This document shows positions 35,311 to 45,125 of a stretch of DNA of 64,000 bases, piece by piece. Source of the stretch: DASVCS01 sp036381495. Its GTDB lineage: Bacteria; Gemmatimonadota; Gemmatimonadetes; Longimicrobiales; RSA9. The translations under genes were made by a program, and so were the position numbers. A model generated the notes under the pieces. It was not told where the DNA came from. It saw only the letters and a program-made list of their open reading frames with translations, and searched no databases. Position 1 is the first letter of the stretch; every line of letters begins with the position of its first letter. The stretch lies in the NCBI GenBank assembly GCA_036381495.1, contig DASVCS010000054.1, positions 1 to 64,000 on the forward strand, given 5' to 3'.

Positions 35311-37215
35311 TCAGTGCGCCGGGACCTCCTCCTTCGCGGCGCGGCGGCCGTGGGGCGCCGGCATCGCGCGCGGCCGCGTCATGGCTTCCGGCGAGAGGAT
35401 CTCATCGAGTTCGTCCCGCCCGAGCCACTGCTTTTCGAGCACCAGCTCGTAGACGCCGCGGCCGGTCTCCAACGCCTCGTGGGCGAGCGTGCTGGCACGC
35501 TCGTACCCGATGTAGGGGACGAGCGCCGTCACGACGCCGATGCTCTGCTCGACGAGCTGCCGGATCCGCTCCCGGTTCGCCGTGATCCCCGAGACACAGC
35601 GCTCGCGCAGCACCACGCACGCCTGGACCAGCATGTCCACGGACTGAAAGATGTTGAACGCGATGACCGGCTCGAACACGTTGAGCTGGAGCTGACCCGC
35701 CTCCGCCGCCATCGTGACCGTCAGATCGTTGCCGACCACCTGGAAGCAGACCTGGTTCACCACCTCCGGGATCACGGGATTCACCTTCCCCGGCATGATG
35801 CTCGATCCCGGCTGCATGGGCGGGAGCCGTACCTCCGCCAGGCCGGCGCGCGGACCGCTCGACAACAGGCGCAGATCGTTACAGATCTTCGAGAGCTTGA
35901 CCGCGACCCGCTTGAGGACTCCCGAGAGCTGGACGAAGACGCCGGTGTCCGGCGTCGCCTCGACGAGGTCCGGGCTGGTCGTCAGTTCGAGTCCCGTGAT
36001 GGCCGACAGGTGCTCCCGCACCACCCGGGCGTACCGCGGATCCGTGTTGATCCCCGTACCGATCGCCGTTGCGCCCATGTTGATCTCGCGGGTCAACACC
36101 GCCACCTCGCGCAACCGCTCGATGTCCTCACCCAATGTGACGCCGTAGGCGTGGAACTCCTGGCCCAACGTCATCGGCACCGCATCCTGGAGTTGCGTCC
36201 GGCCGATCTTCACCACATCCGAGAACTCATCCGCCTTGGCCAGGAAGGCGTCACGCAACTCGGCCAGCGCCCGCTCGAGTTCGCGCAGCGCCCAGTTCGC
36301 GGCGATCTTCACCGCCGTCGGGTAGACGTCGTTGGTGGATTGCGAGAGATTCACGTGGTTGTTCGGGTGGACCACGTCGTACTCGCCCCGGCGGTGGCCG
36401 AGCAGCTCGAGCGCACGGTTCGCCACCACTTCGTTCGCGTTCATGTTCGTCGACGTGCCGGCGCCACCCTGGATGACGTCGACGACGAACGCATGGTGGA
36501 GGTTGCCCGCCCGGATCTCACGACACGCCTGTATGATCGCCGCCGCGATCTCCGGCTCGAGCAGGCCGAGATCCCGGTTCGCCATCGCCGCCGCCTCCTT
36601 CACCGCCGCCAGCGCACGCACCAGATGTGGGTACTGCGCGATCGGGATCCCCGTGATCGGGAAGTTCTCGACCGCGCGCAGCGTCTGGATCCCGTAGTAG
36701 TGCCGATCCGGCACATCCCGCTCGCCCAACAGGTCCTTCTCCCGCCGCAGCTCGCCCGACAGGTAGACCTGCTCGCGGCCCGCCAGCCGCGCGTTCGCCG
36801 CACGTAGCCGACTCGCAATGATCTGCGCCGCTCCCACGACCAGCCGCGCATACAGCGCCGGCCGCTCGGCCGCGATGCGTGCGATCCCTTCACGAGGAAT
36901 CTCGACCACCTCCGTCGGCTGCACCACGCACGCCGACGTCGAGTGCGGGTACTCGTCCAGCAAACTGCCCTCACCGTACGAATCGCCCGGGCCCAGCGTG
37001 TACAGTGTCTGCATCCGACCCCGCTGACCCTTCCGGATCTCGACCATCCCCTTCCGCAACACGCCGAATTGTTCCCGCGGTTGGCTCTCGTGGAAGATCT
37101 GCGTGTCGGGCAGGTAGCAGATCACGCGGCCGAGCGAAGCCACGTACTCCAGCTCGTCCGCCGCGAGACCACGCGTCAGGACGTTGCTACGCAACGTCTC
37201 GATGATCTCCGTCAT
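35311..37215 (-). CDS. aspA: Aspartate ammonia-lyase fused to an N-terminal cyclic-nucleotide-binding domain
   Basis: A 634-residue fusion. Residues 1 to about 125 are a cNMP-binding domain (FGVLRKGMVEIRKG, LGPGDSYGEGSLLDEYPHS), with the phosphate-binding cassette partly conserved: Glu is present, and the usual Arg is His. After a short linker comes full-length aspartase/fumarase-superfamily sequence starting near RREKDLLGERDVP. It includes HPNNHVNLSQSTNDVYPTA and the signature GSSIMPGKVN near residue 466-475, with catalytic Ser. The enzyme converts aspartate to fumarate and ammonia. A cyclic nucleotide or other effector might control it through the fused domain (inference). The ATG at 37215 is chosen because it starts the domain; the longer frame is not coding. 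Confidence 0.9.
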   Translation of the reverse strand: MTEIIETLRSNVLTRGLAADELEYVASLGRVICYLPDTQIFHESQPREQFGVLRKGMVEIRKGQRGRMQTLYTLGPGDSYGEGSLLDEYPHSTSACVVQPTEVVEIPREGIARIAAERPALYARLVVGAAQIIASRLRAANARLAGREQVYLSGELRREKDLLGERDVPDRHYYGIQTLRAVENFPITGIPIAQYPHLVRALAAVKEAAAMANRDLGLLEPEIAAAIIQACREIRAGNLHHAFVVDVIQGGAGTSTNMNANEVVANRALELLGHRRGEYDVVHPNNHVNLSQSTNDVYPTAVKIAANWALRELERALAELRDAFLAKADEFSDVVKIGRTQLQDAVPMTLGQEFHAYGVTLGEDIERLREVAVLTREINMGATAIGTGINTDPRYARVVREHLSAITGLELTTSPDLVEATPDTGVFVQLSGVLKRVAVKLSKICNDLRLLSSGPRAGLAEVRLPPMQPGSSIMPGKVNPVIPEVVNQVCFQVVGNDLTVTMAAEAGQLQLNVFEPVIAFNIFQSVDMLVQACVVLRERCVSGITANRERIRQLVEQSIGVVTALVPYIGYERASTLAHEALETGRGVYELVLEKQWLGRDELDEILSPEAMTRPRAMPAPHGRRAAKEEVPAH

Positions 37216-37663
37216 CGTTCTCGACCTCGTCTGGCGACTCGAGTCGCCGCCGTTCCGCGGGCTCCACGTCGGGGCGATCCCCCGGCCTGACCCGCCGCCG
37301 TCCGGTCCCCCCGGCCGAACCGCGTTCAATATCGAGTTCGCGTGAACCGGTCATCGCTGCTGCACGGGAACGGGAGCGGCGGCTCCGCCGCCTGGAGCGG
37401 GGCGCCCGAAGGAAGCCTCCGTTTCCACGTTTACGTTTACGGAAGCGGGAGACGGGGAACGCCGCCGTTCCCGTAGACGTTCCCGCTCCCGCTCCCGGGG
37501 GTCACCCCGAATCGCGCATGGTCCATGCAAACTTGGTATAAGTACTTCCCGCATGCACCGGCGTTCCATTTCCGCGCGCGACCGACACATGGGACCGGTT
37601 CTTGCAAGCACGCCGCCCGGCGACTCCAGACCTGCTGATCGACCGCTCCCCGGAAGGCCGACG
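37216..37663. other. Intergenic region with repeat DNA
   Basis: About 448 bases between the divergent aspartase and small-protein genes. Its middle holds a copy of the GTTTACG repeat family (separate entry). Apart from a GGAAGG ribosome site at the right end, nothing else is recognised. Confidence 0.5.
37376..37500. repeat. GTTTACG-family dispersed repeat, copy 1
   Basis: A stem-forming GGCGGCTCCGCCGCC block, then GGGCGCCCGAAGGAAGCCTC, then ACGTTTACGTTTACGG and GGAACG/CGTTCC blocks. The same modules recur near 44.63-44.72 kb and 52.93-53.05 kb. Confidence 0.7.
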
Positions 37664-37870
37664 ATGCCGGAGACCCACCAACCCACGCGTACCACACGGA
37701 AAGATGAGGGCCCGGGGAAGGGCCGCGCGATCGACCCGCGTGCCGCGGATGTCGGACTCGATGCACTCGACACCGAAGAGCACGGCGAAGGCGTCGGCTT
37801 CGCGGACGAGCGACGCTCCCCCGCCACCGAGCACAAGACCGGCCGCACCGACAACGGATCGGCGACCTGA
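37664..37870 (+). CDS. Possible small charged, disordered protein
   Basis: A possible 68-residue protein (MPETHQPTRTTRKDEGPGKG start) rich in Asp, Glu, Arg and Thr, without hydrophobic core or signal. GGAAGG precedes the ATG at a normal distance, which is the main support. It lies upstream of the Tyr/Arg/Gly-rich gene on the same strand. I recognise no family, and it may not be real. Confidence 0.4.
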   Translation: MPETHQPTRTTRKDEGPGKGRAIDPRAADVGLDALDTEEHGEGVGFADERRSPATEHKTGRTDNGSAT

Positions 37871-37992
37871 CGGCCCGCTCCGCCGCCGGCAACCGACCCG
37901 GCCCGCCGCGCGCGACACTTCCGACCAGGCGCACCGGGAGCACGACGGCTCGAGCTGAACCGGACGAAACCGCAGACGAAACAGGAGGAAAG

Positions 37993-38445
37993 ATGGCTCG
38001 CTACGACACCGGTTACGACAGGAGCTTCGGCCTCGGTTACCGCAGGACCGGCCGCCGCGCGTACGGCACCTCCCCGCGATACGCGACCTACGGCCCGGAG
38101 CCCCGCGAACGGGTGCGCCGCGGCGCGTACTACGAGAGCGAGTACCCGCGCCGGGGCCGCGAGCGCGAACGCTACGCCCCACGCGACATCGAATACGGTC
38201 GCGAGTACATGGGATACGGTCCGGATTACGGCTACGGCATCGAGTACGGCGGCCGCGGCTACGGTGCCGAGTTCCGGAAGAGCCGGTGGGAAACCGATTA
38301 CGGCGATCCCTTCCGCGACCGCGGACGCGGCACGCCGATCCGCGTGCTGCGCGGCGCATACGGCGAGTACGGCGAGGAATATGCCCGCCGGCGGCAGCCA
38401 CGGCGCGGATACGAGTTCGAATTCCGCCCCCGGCGACGTCGCTAG
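37993..38445 (+). CDS. Tyr/Arg/Gly-rich low-complexity protein
   Basis: A 150-residue protein made almost wholly of Arg, Tyr, Gly and Glu, in motifs such as GYRRTGRRAYG, YGPDYGYGIEYGGRGYG and GEYGEEYARRR. It has no signal peptide or hydrophobic segment and is predicted disordered. A strong AGGAGG is correctly spaced before the ATG, so it is likely translated. Arg/Tyr/Gly-rich sequences can bind RNA or form condensates, but I know no family for it. The stop codon lies in the adjacent dispersed repeat. Function unknown. Confidence 0.78.
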   Translation: MARYDTGYDRSFGLGYRRTGRRAYGTSPRYATYGPEPRERVRRGAYYESEYPRRGRERERYAPRDIEYGREYMGYGPDYGYGIEYGGRGYGAEFRKSRWETDYGDPFRDRGRGTPIRVLRGAYGEYGEEYARRRQPRRGYEFEFRPRRRR

Positions 38446-38675
38446 AGCCGTTCGCCCGCCGGTTCGGAACCGCGCGGCCGCTCGCTGCACTCGTACCGCA
38501 GGCGCGCGCGACTCCGGATTGATGACGCGACGACCGCGCTAGCGAATTTCCTCCGCCGGTTCGGAGCTTCGTGTCCGCCCGCGATGCACTTGCGGCCGCC
38601 GTGCCCGACTCCGAACTGACGCGATGACCGCGCTAGAGCCCTTCCCGGGCCGGTTCCGGGCCTCCTCCCGCGATA
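38441..38675. repeat. Tandem copies of the ~95-bp dispersed repeat
   Basis: Two nearly full units (about 38441-38537 and 38538-38631) and a partial third. Each begins GCTAG and contains CGCCGGTTCGGA and later ACTCCG followed by TGACGCGA and GACCGCG. The CTAG supplies stop codons to the gene on each side: 37993-38445 on the plus strand and 38633-39373 on the minus strand. Confidence 0.75.
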
Positions 38676-39373
38676 TCCCGGCGCCGGCCCACGCCTCCCG
38701 GCAGACGCAGCAGACTGAGTGGGTAGAGCAGGACGAGGAGGAGCGTGGCCCCGGCACAGCGCCACACGAGCGGCTCGAGCGTCGCGTAGGCGAAGCGCTC
38801 GACATCCAGTCCCAGGGCGCTCACCCAGACCAGCACATCGGAGAACGCCTCGCCGATGGCCAGTGCAATCACGAAACCGACGACCACGGCAGCGACAGGG
38901 TACCGCGTCCGGACCACCAGCTCGGCGAGGAGGACACCCGGCAGAAACAGCCACGCGACCAGCGTGAACAGCAGCACATACCAGGTCGCGTACTCCCACT
39001 CGCCGGCGGAGAGCGCCAGCGCGGCGACGAACGCGAGGACTCCGAACCCCACGAGCTGGACGGCCACGGCCAGGACCTTGCCGGCCAGGTATTCGACGGG
39101 CGCGACGAAGTTCCTCACGAGGAACGCGTCCAGCCCGAGATCCCGATCCGCAGCCAACCCCAGCCGCAGCGAGAGGATCATCGCTCCGATGTACGCGTAG
39201 CCGAACAGACGGTCATCGGCGGCGCGCGGCGGCATGGATGCCCAGTACGACCAGTGGCCCGCCGCCAGGACCATCAGGAAACACGCGATCGCGATCAACG
39301 TGGACCGGCTGCGCAGCAGGCGGCGGAGCTCGAAGCGCGCCACGGCCACGGTCCGCTCGATTCCCCGCATCAT
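38633..39373 (-). CDS. ABC transporter permease (CcmB-like)
   Basis: A 246-residue inner-membrane protein with about six transmembrane helices: SRSTLIAIACFLMVLAAG, LAVAVQLVGFGVLAFVAALA and others. The N-terminal cytosolic start FELRRLLRSRS is typical of ABC-2/CcmB-type permeases. The start overlaps the ATPase gene's stop by four bases (ATGA), so the two are translationally coupled. The substrate is unknown; a haem- or lipid-like export role is possible only by similarity of shape. The last codons lie in the repeat. Confidence 0.85.
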   Translation of the reverse strand: MMRGIERTVAVARFELRRLLRSRSTLIAIACFLMVLAAGHWSYWASMPPRAADDRLFGYAYIGAMILSLRLGLAADRDLGLDAFLVRNFVAPVEYLAGKVLAVAVQLVGFGVLAFVAALALSAGEWEYATWYVLLFTLVAWLFLPGVLLAELVVRTRYPVAAVVVGFVIALAIGEAFSDVLVWVSALGLDVERFAYATLEPLVWRCAGATLLLVLLYPLSLLRLPGGVGRRRDIAGGGPEPAREGL

Positions 39374-40035
39374 GACACCACCTCCCCGACGTCTACCGGT
39401 TCGACATGATCCCGGTCCAGCCGGATCCGTGGGCCGCCCGCCCCGGCCGGGACCCCCTGGTGCGTCGCGACCACGACCACCGCGCGCCGCGCACGCTCGG
39501 CCAGCACCGCCGTCAACGCCTCCCTCGCCCCCTCCGACAGGTGCGCGTACGGCTCATCCAGGATCAGGAACTCGGCCGGCTGGCTCAACAGCGATGCCAG
39601 GAGCACCCGTTTCGACTCGCCGGTCGAGAGCACGCCGAGCCGCCGACGGCGCGCCACCCCCGCCGGCGCGATCGCCGACGCCGCCGACTGGAGCGCCTCG
39701 CGACCGATCAACACCGACATCGCTTCCTGCCAATCCTCCAGGCGCGCCTCGGGCGGCAGCCGCATCGCCGGATGATAGTAGAGCACCCGCGGACTGCGAC
39801 CGGCCGGCCCACACCACCGGATCCTCCCGGCCGACGGCCGCGCACGTCCTGCGAGAACCCGCAACAACGACGTCTTCCCCGCACCGTTCTCCCCCACCAC
39901 CCACGCGACCTCTCCCGAATGGTGCGTCCAGGTGAAGTCGCGGATCAGCACGTTCCAGCCGCGCCGGATCCGCACCGCCTCGGCCTCGAGGCGCAACTCC
40001 GCTACCGGCCCTACGGTGTCGGGCATTGGTACCAT
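39370..40035 (-). CDS. ABC transporter ATP-binding protein
   Basis: A 221-residue ATPase. Walker A is GENGAGKTS (48-56), the signature LSTGESKR is a variant of LSGGQ, Walker B is FLILDEPY, and the switch His lies in VVATHQG. All ATPase features are present; length is at the short end for the family. It is coupled to the permease by a four-base overlap and overlaps the end of the propeller lipoprotein gene by 25 bases. GAGGTGG before the ATG at 40035 supports that start; 40026 is an alternative. Confidence 0.9.
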   Translation of the reverse strand: MVPMPDTVGPVAELRLEAEAVRIRRGWNVLIRDFTWTHHSGEVAWVVGENGAGKTSLLRVLAGRARPSAGRIRWCGPAGRSPRVLYYHPAMRLPPEARLEDWQEAMSVLIGREALQSAASAIAPAGVARRRRLGVLSTGESKRVLLASLLSQPAEFLILDEPYAHLSEGAREALTAVLAERARRAVVVVATHQGVPAGAGGPRIRLDRDHVEPVDVGEVVS

Positions 40036-41018
40036 TGGTCCACCTCGTCCACGACGATGGAAAGGTCACGGGATCCCAGATACGCGAATCGGATCGCGTT
40101 CACATCCAGCAGGTACGATCGCACATACCGGAACTCTGCATCCGCCCGAACGATCGCCTTCTCCATGTGGTCCTCGAGCCGGCGACCGCTCCGCGTCAGA
40201 TAAACCAGATCACCGGTCTCCGCATCCGCGGCAAGCGACAGCGCCACGACCGGCAACTCCCGAATCCGTTCGTCCGTCAACGGCGGCGGCGGCAGGTGCT
40301 CGAGCGACTCTCGGATCCCGTCCGGCAACGGCAGCGCGACCCGCTCGACTCCCCCGCTCCCCAGGCGCAGCCGGTAGGCATACGGCACGACCATCTCGTG
40401 CGCGACCACGATCCGGCCGTCGGGGTAGACCGCGATCCCCGCGGCGTTCGCCAGAACCCCGATCACCGGATCGCCAATGTCCGCGATCGGCACGTCCAAC
40501 GGCGTCGCCGCAGTCCCCTCCATTCGATACACCAGATGGCGCGGCTGCCGGGCCACCACCATCGGCATCACCAGCACCGCCCCCGCCACCGCCCGCACCC
40601 GCTGCGGAGAGAAACGCAGGTCGATCGTCCCGCGGTCCTCTCCCGCCACACTCAACAGCCGCAACGCCTGCCGCCCGCGATCCGCAATGTAGACCAGCGT
40701 ATCGCCAACGAGCGCCGCACTCGCCGGGTCGCGCACCCCGACCGGACCCGCCGCCGCGAAACGCACCACGCGCCGCGGCATCAGATCCGCGCCGTAGACC
40801 ACGACCTCCCGCTCCGTCGGATACAACACCAGAAACGACGTGTCACTCAACGTGACCACGTCGCCCACCGTCACGCCGCGCGCCGTGAGCCCGGCCGCCG
40901 GCACGCACCGCACCGGCTCCGACCGGGCCACGAAGTCCGCCACCAGACGCGCACGCGGCGCGTCCGAGGCGGCACACGCCGCGAACACCAGGACAAGGGG
41001 TAGGGTTCGGTTACGCAT
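40011..41018 (-). CDS. Lipoprotein with six-bladed-propeller-like repeats
   Basis: A 335-residue protein with lipobox FAAC near residue 15, then repeated short beta strands (VVTLSDTSFLVLYPTEREVVVYG, GDTLVYIADRGRQALRLLS, GIAVYPDGRIVVAHEM) typical of 6-bladed TolB/NHL-like propellers. No catalytic motif is seen. It overlaps the ABC ATPase gene and precedes it in the operon, so it may act with that transporter at the envelope. The ATG at 41018 is used; 41027 is equally possible. Confidence 0.83.
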   Translation of the reverse strand: MRNRTLPLVLVFAACAASDAPRARLVADFVARSEPVRCVPAAGLTARGVTVGDVVTLSDTSFLVLYPTEREVVVYGADLMPRRVVRFAAAGPVGVRDPASAALVGDTLVYIADRGRQALRLLSVAGEDRGTIDLRFSPQRVRAVAGAVLVMPMVVARQPRHLVYRMEGTAATPLDVPIADIGDPVIGVLANAAGIAVYPDGRIVVAHEMVVPYAYRLRLGSGGVERVALPLPDGIRESLEHLPPPPLTDERIRELPVVALSLAADAETGDLVYLTRSGRRLEDHMEKAIVRADAEFRYVRSYLLDVNAIRFAYLGSRDLSIVVDEVDQWYQCPTP

Positions 41019-41105
41019 CGGACGCATTCTTCGAGTTCGAGGAAACAGAAGGCCGCCGCACCATCCATCCCCCGGATGCCGCACGCGACCGGAACTCCGC
41101 TTCGC

Positions 41106-41309
41106 CTACACCTTCCGACGCACGCAGCCGACGTACTCCGCCAGGCACTCCACATCCGCCAGCACCCGCGTGAAGCCCGACGTGTCGTACGAGTCGTTCA
41201 GGCACTTCTGGTAGCCGTCGGTGCAACTCGCGGCCTCCGCCCTGGCCGGCACACCACCCGCCGCCAGCGTCAGCAGCACCATCGGAATCATCCAGTGACG
41301 TCGCGTCAT
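41106..41309 (-). CDS. Tiny secreted twin-CX6C protein
   Basis: A 67-residue protein with a signal peptide (MVLLTLAAGGVPARAEA). The mature ~40 residues hold four cysteines in two CX6C units, Cys29/Cys36 and Cys55/Cys62, separated by 18 residues. This fits two helices joined by two disulfides, like twin-CX3C/CX9C hairpins. GGAGGGA precedes the ATG. It lies 88 bases upstream of the propeller lipoprotein operon and could share its transcript. Function unknown. Confidence 0.75.
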   Translation of the reverse strand: MTRRHWMIPMVLLTLAAGGVPARAEAASCTDGYQKCLNDSYDTSGFTRVLADVECLAEYVGCVRRKV

Positions 41310-41712
41310 CTCTCCCTCCCTTGGTGAAAGTGGTCCGCGCCCTCCACACCGCCCCACCCCCTTGTCCCGCCCGCCGGCTCCGACGACCGCCGGGCGGCCG
41401 GAAGGGAAAGCAGGGCCCGGACCAGAACGCACGAAATCGCCAACACGTTGTCTTGATTCGTCTTATGAACATGTCGCACGCCATCGAAACCGCCATCTTC
41501 GCCCACTTCTGCGCGACTCGGACCGCTCATTGCGCGCTCCATGGATGCAACACACGGCGAGGCAATGCCATAGCGAAATCGGCCACGACCTCCCGCCACC
41601 CAGCCCCGGTCCCGCGCGACCGCGGGCGCGGCCGCAGCCGCGATCGCAGCCCCGATTCCGATGCTCCCGCCGCTCGATGCCGTCGCCGTTCCCGCGCCCG
41701 CTCCCGTCTTCC
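41310..41712. other. Intergenic region upstream of the twin-CX6C gene
   Basis: About 403 bases with a relatively AT-rich middle (CGTTGTCTTGATTCGTC at 41.44-41.46 kb) that may hold the promoter of the minus-strand genes. It also contains the 3' end region of the sigma-54 activator. No gene or repeat is seen. Confidence 0.45.
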
Positions 41713-42684
41713 TCAGCTTCGGCCTCGACCGTCGATACCGAAAGCACGGATCTTGGCGCGGAGCGTGTTGCGAGCCATGCCGAGGGCGGCGGCGGCGCGG
41801 GTCTTGTTGCCGTGGTGGCGCTGGAGGGCCTCTTCGATGCGGCGCCGTTCGTCGGTCTCGGATCCGTAGAAGGCGTAGCGGGTGCCGGCCGGCCGGAGCG
41901 GTTCGGGCGCGACCGGTGCCGGCTGGAAGAGGGTGACCGGGAGGTGGTGTGCGGCGATTCGCGTCTCGTCGCACGCGAGGACGGCGGCCTCGATGGCGTG
42001 GGCGAGTTCGCGGACGTTGCCCGGCCAGGAGTGGCGGTGGAGACGCGTGGTCGCGGCGCTGTCGAAGCCGCGGATCGGGCGCCCGTAACGGCGCGCGTAG
42101 AGGTCGAGGAAGTGGCGTGCGAGGAGGTCGATGTCGCCCTCGCGATTCCGGAGCGGCGGGAGCCGGTAGGAGAGCACGAGGAGCCGGTGGTAGAGGTCGC
42201 GGCGGAAGCGGCCCTCGTGCACGGCTCGGTCGACGTCGATGCCGGTCGCGGCGATCAGACGGACGTCGACGCGCGTGATGCGTTCGCCGCCGAGGCGCCG
42301 CACCTCGCCGTCTTCCAGCACGGTCAGGAGCTTGGCCTGGAGCGGGAGCGAGAGCTCGCCCAGTTCGTCGAGAAAGAGCGTGCCCCGGTGCGCCTGCTCG
42401 AAGAGGCCGCGCCGCGCGGCGTGCGCACCGGTGAACGCGCCGCGCGTGTGGCCGAAGAACTCGCTCTCGAAGAGCGAGTCGGGCACGCCGGCACAGTTGA
42501 TGCCCACGAACGGGCCGCGCGCCCGGGCGGAGGCCGCGTGGATCGCCCGCGCCAGCACTCCCTTCCCCGTCCCGCTCTCACCCGTCAACAGGACCGGGGC
42601 GGAGACCCGCGCAGCGCGCCTCCCGAAGTCGCGCATCGCCTCGGCGGCCTCGCTCCGTCCGAGAATCTGGTCGAAAGTGATCAC
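41713..42684 (-). CDS. Sigma-54-dependent activator without receiver domain (AAA+ and Fis HTH)
   Basis: About 323 residues. It begins directly with the AAA+ domain: Walker A GESGTGKG (35-42), GAFTGA loop at 82-87 for contact with sigma-54, Walker [10 protein letters not shown] and WPGNVREL. The C-terminus is a Fis-type HTH ([19 protein letters not shown]). No receiver, GAF or PAS domain precedes it. Such truncated activators are usually constitutive or controlled by a partner. GTG at 42684 is used as start; a GTG at 42708 is possible. It is divergent from the POT transporter gene. Confidence 0.9.
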   Translation of the reverse strand: MITFDQILGRSEAAEAMRDFGRRAARVSAPVLLTGESGTGKGVLARAIHAASARARGPFVGINCAGVPDSLFESEFFGHTRGAFTGAHAARRGLFEQAHRGTLFLDELGELSLPLQAKLLTVLEDGEVRRLGGERITRVDVRLIAATGIDVDRAVHEGRFRRDLYHRLLVLSYRLPPLRNREGDIDLLARHFLDLYARRYGRPIRGFDSAATTRLHRHSWPGNVRELAHAIEAAVLACDETRIAAHHLPVTLFQPAPVAPEPLRPAGTRYAFYGSETDERRRIEEALQRHHGNKTRAAAALGMARNTLRAKIRAFGIDGRGRS

Positions 42685-42947
42685 GGTCCCGAATTCCGCT
42701 CGCTGCACGCCGCGCAGCGTACGCCGCCCGCATGGGCAAGGCGATAGGACAATGGGCGGGCCGGGCGCGATGTCCGCGGGAAAAGGGTGGTATTTCGGCC
42801 AGGCACGGTTTAGATTGCATGTTATTCTGGTGTCTACGCTTCGGTTCCGACAGGCAGGACCGTTCGGTCGTGGTGGTCCACGAACCGCACGACGGCCCAT
42901 CGCGCCGGAGCACCACAGGGACTCACCTCTCGCAACGGCAGGCACGT

Positions 42948-44510
<1,563 letters not shown>

Positions 44511-45125
44511 GGGCGGCGCCGGAGGCGCCGCCGGGCTGGGGCTGGGGAGTGCCCGGGAGGAGGTCCGGTGGAGGGGAGGACGGCCCGGGTATGGCCGGGA
44601 ACTGCCGGGAGCGGGAGCGGGAGTGGGAACGTTTACGTTTACGGGATGGGGGCGCCCGAAGGAAGCGTCCGTTTCCACGTTTGCGGGAACGGGATGGGGT
44701 CGGTCGGGAACGGGATCGGACCGCGCACCCTTTCGCGCACGCGCCCGCCCCGCAGGCCGGGAGCGCAGGCGGCGGGTGCTGCCGGAGGGAGCGGAGCCGG
44801 GGGTGCGGCGGGGTGAGCGGGGCGGCGGACGGGGGACGGGCTGCGGGGCGGGCGGGGAGGCGGCGGATGGAAGGGCGGCAGGGCGGCGGCGTGGGGGAGG
44901 CACAAGGCGGAAGAGGGGGTGGGCTGCATCGGCGCAGCGACCGGAGCGCAGCACCCGCCGCCGGAGCGATGCGCCCCGAACCATACACCCCGGCGGCCAC
45001 CGCGAAGGCCGTCACCGCGAAGGCCGCCGCCGCGAACGCCATGCCAGCATGCACATCCGCCGTAGCGCGCGAAGGCCGAGCCGATCGCCGCAAATGCCAT
45101 GACCGTGGCGTTCGCCGGAGGGAGC
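44511..45125. other. Long non-coding, G-rich region with repeats
   Basis: About 615 bases without a credible gene. The left part is the second GTTTACG repeat copy. From about 44.78 to 44.93 kb the plus strand is extremely G-rich with many runs of three to five G, which could form quadruplexes. GGAGG just before 45126 belongs to the next gene. Confidence 0.6.
44600..44725. repeat. GTTTACG-family dispersed repeat, copy 2
   Basis: GGGAACGTTTACGTTTACGG at about 44625, then GGCGCCCGAAGGAAGCGTCC and GTTTCCACGTTTGCGGGAAC, matching the copies at 37.4 and 52.9-53.0 kb. Confidence 0.7.

Noticed and set aside
37351..38490. Minus-strand frame encoding VNVNV-type repeats, also near 44.6 and 52.9 kb
   Set aside because: The VNVNV sequence is simply the GTTTACG repeat read in one frame; no ribosome site or domain.
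42825..42845. Possible -24/-12 sigma-54 promoter (GGCACGGTTTAGATTGC) before the POT gene
   Set aside because: GG and GC are 13 bases apart rather than the required 10.
44511..45125. Coding potential in the long G-rich region
   Set aside because: Open frames there are Arg/Gly- or Pro-rich products of GC bias without start signals.
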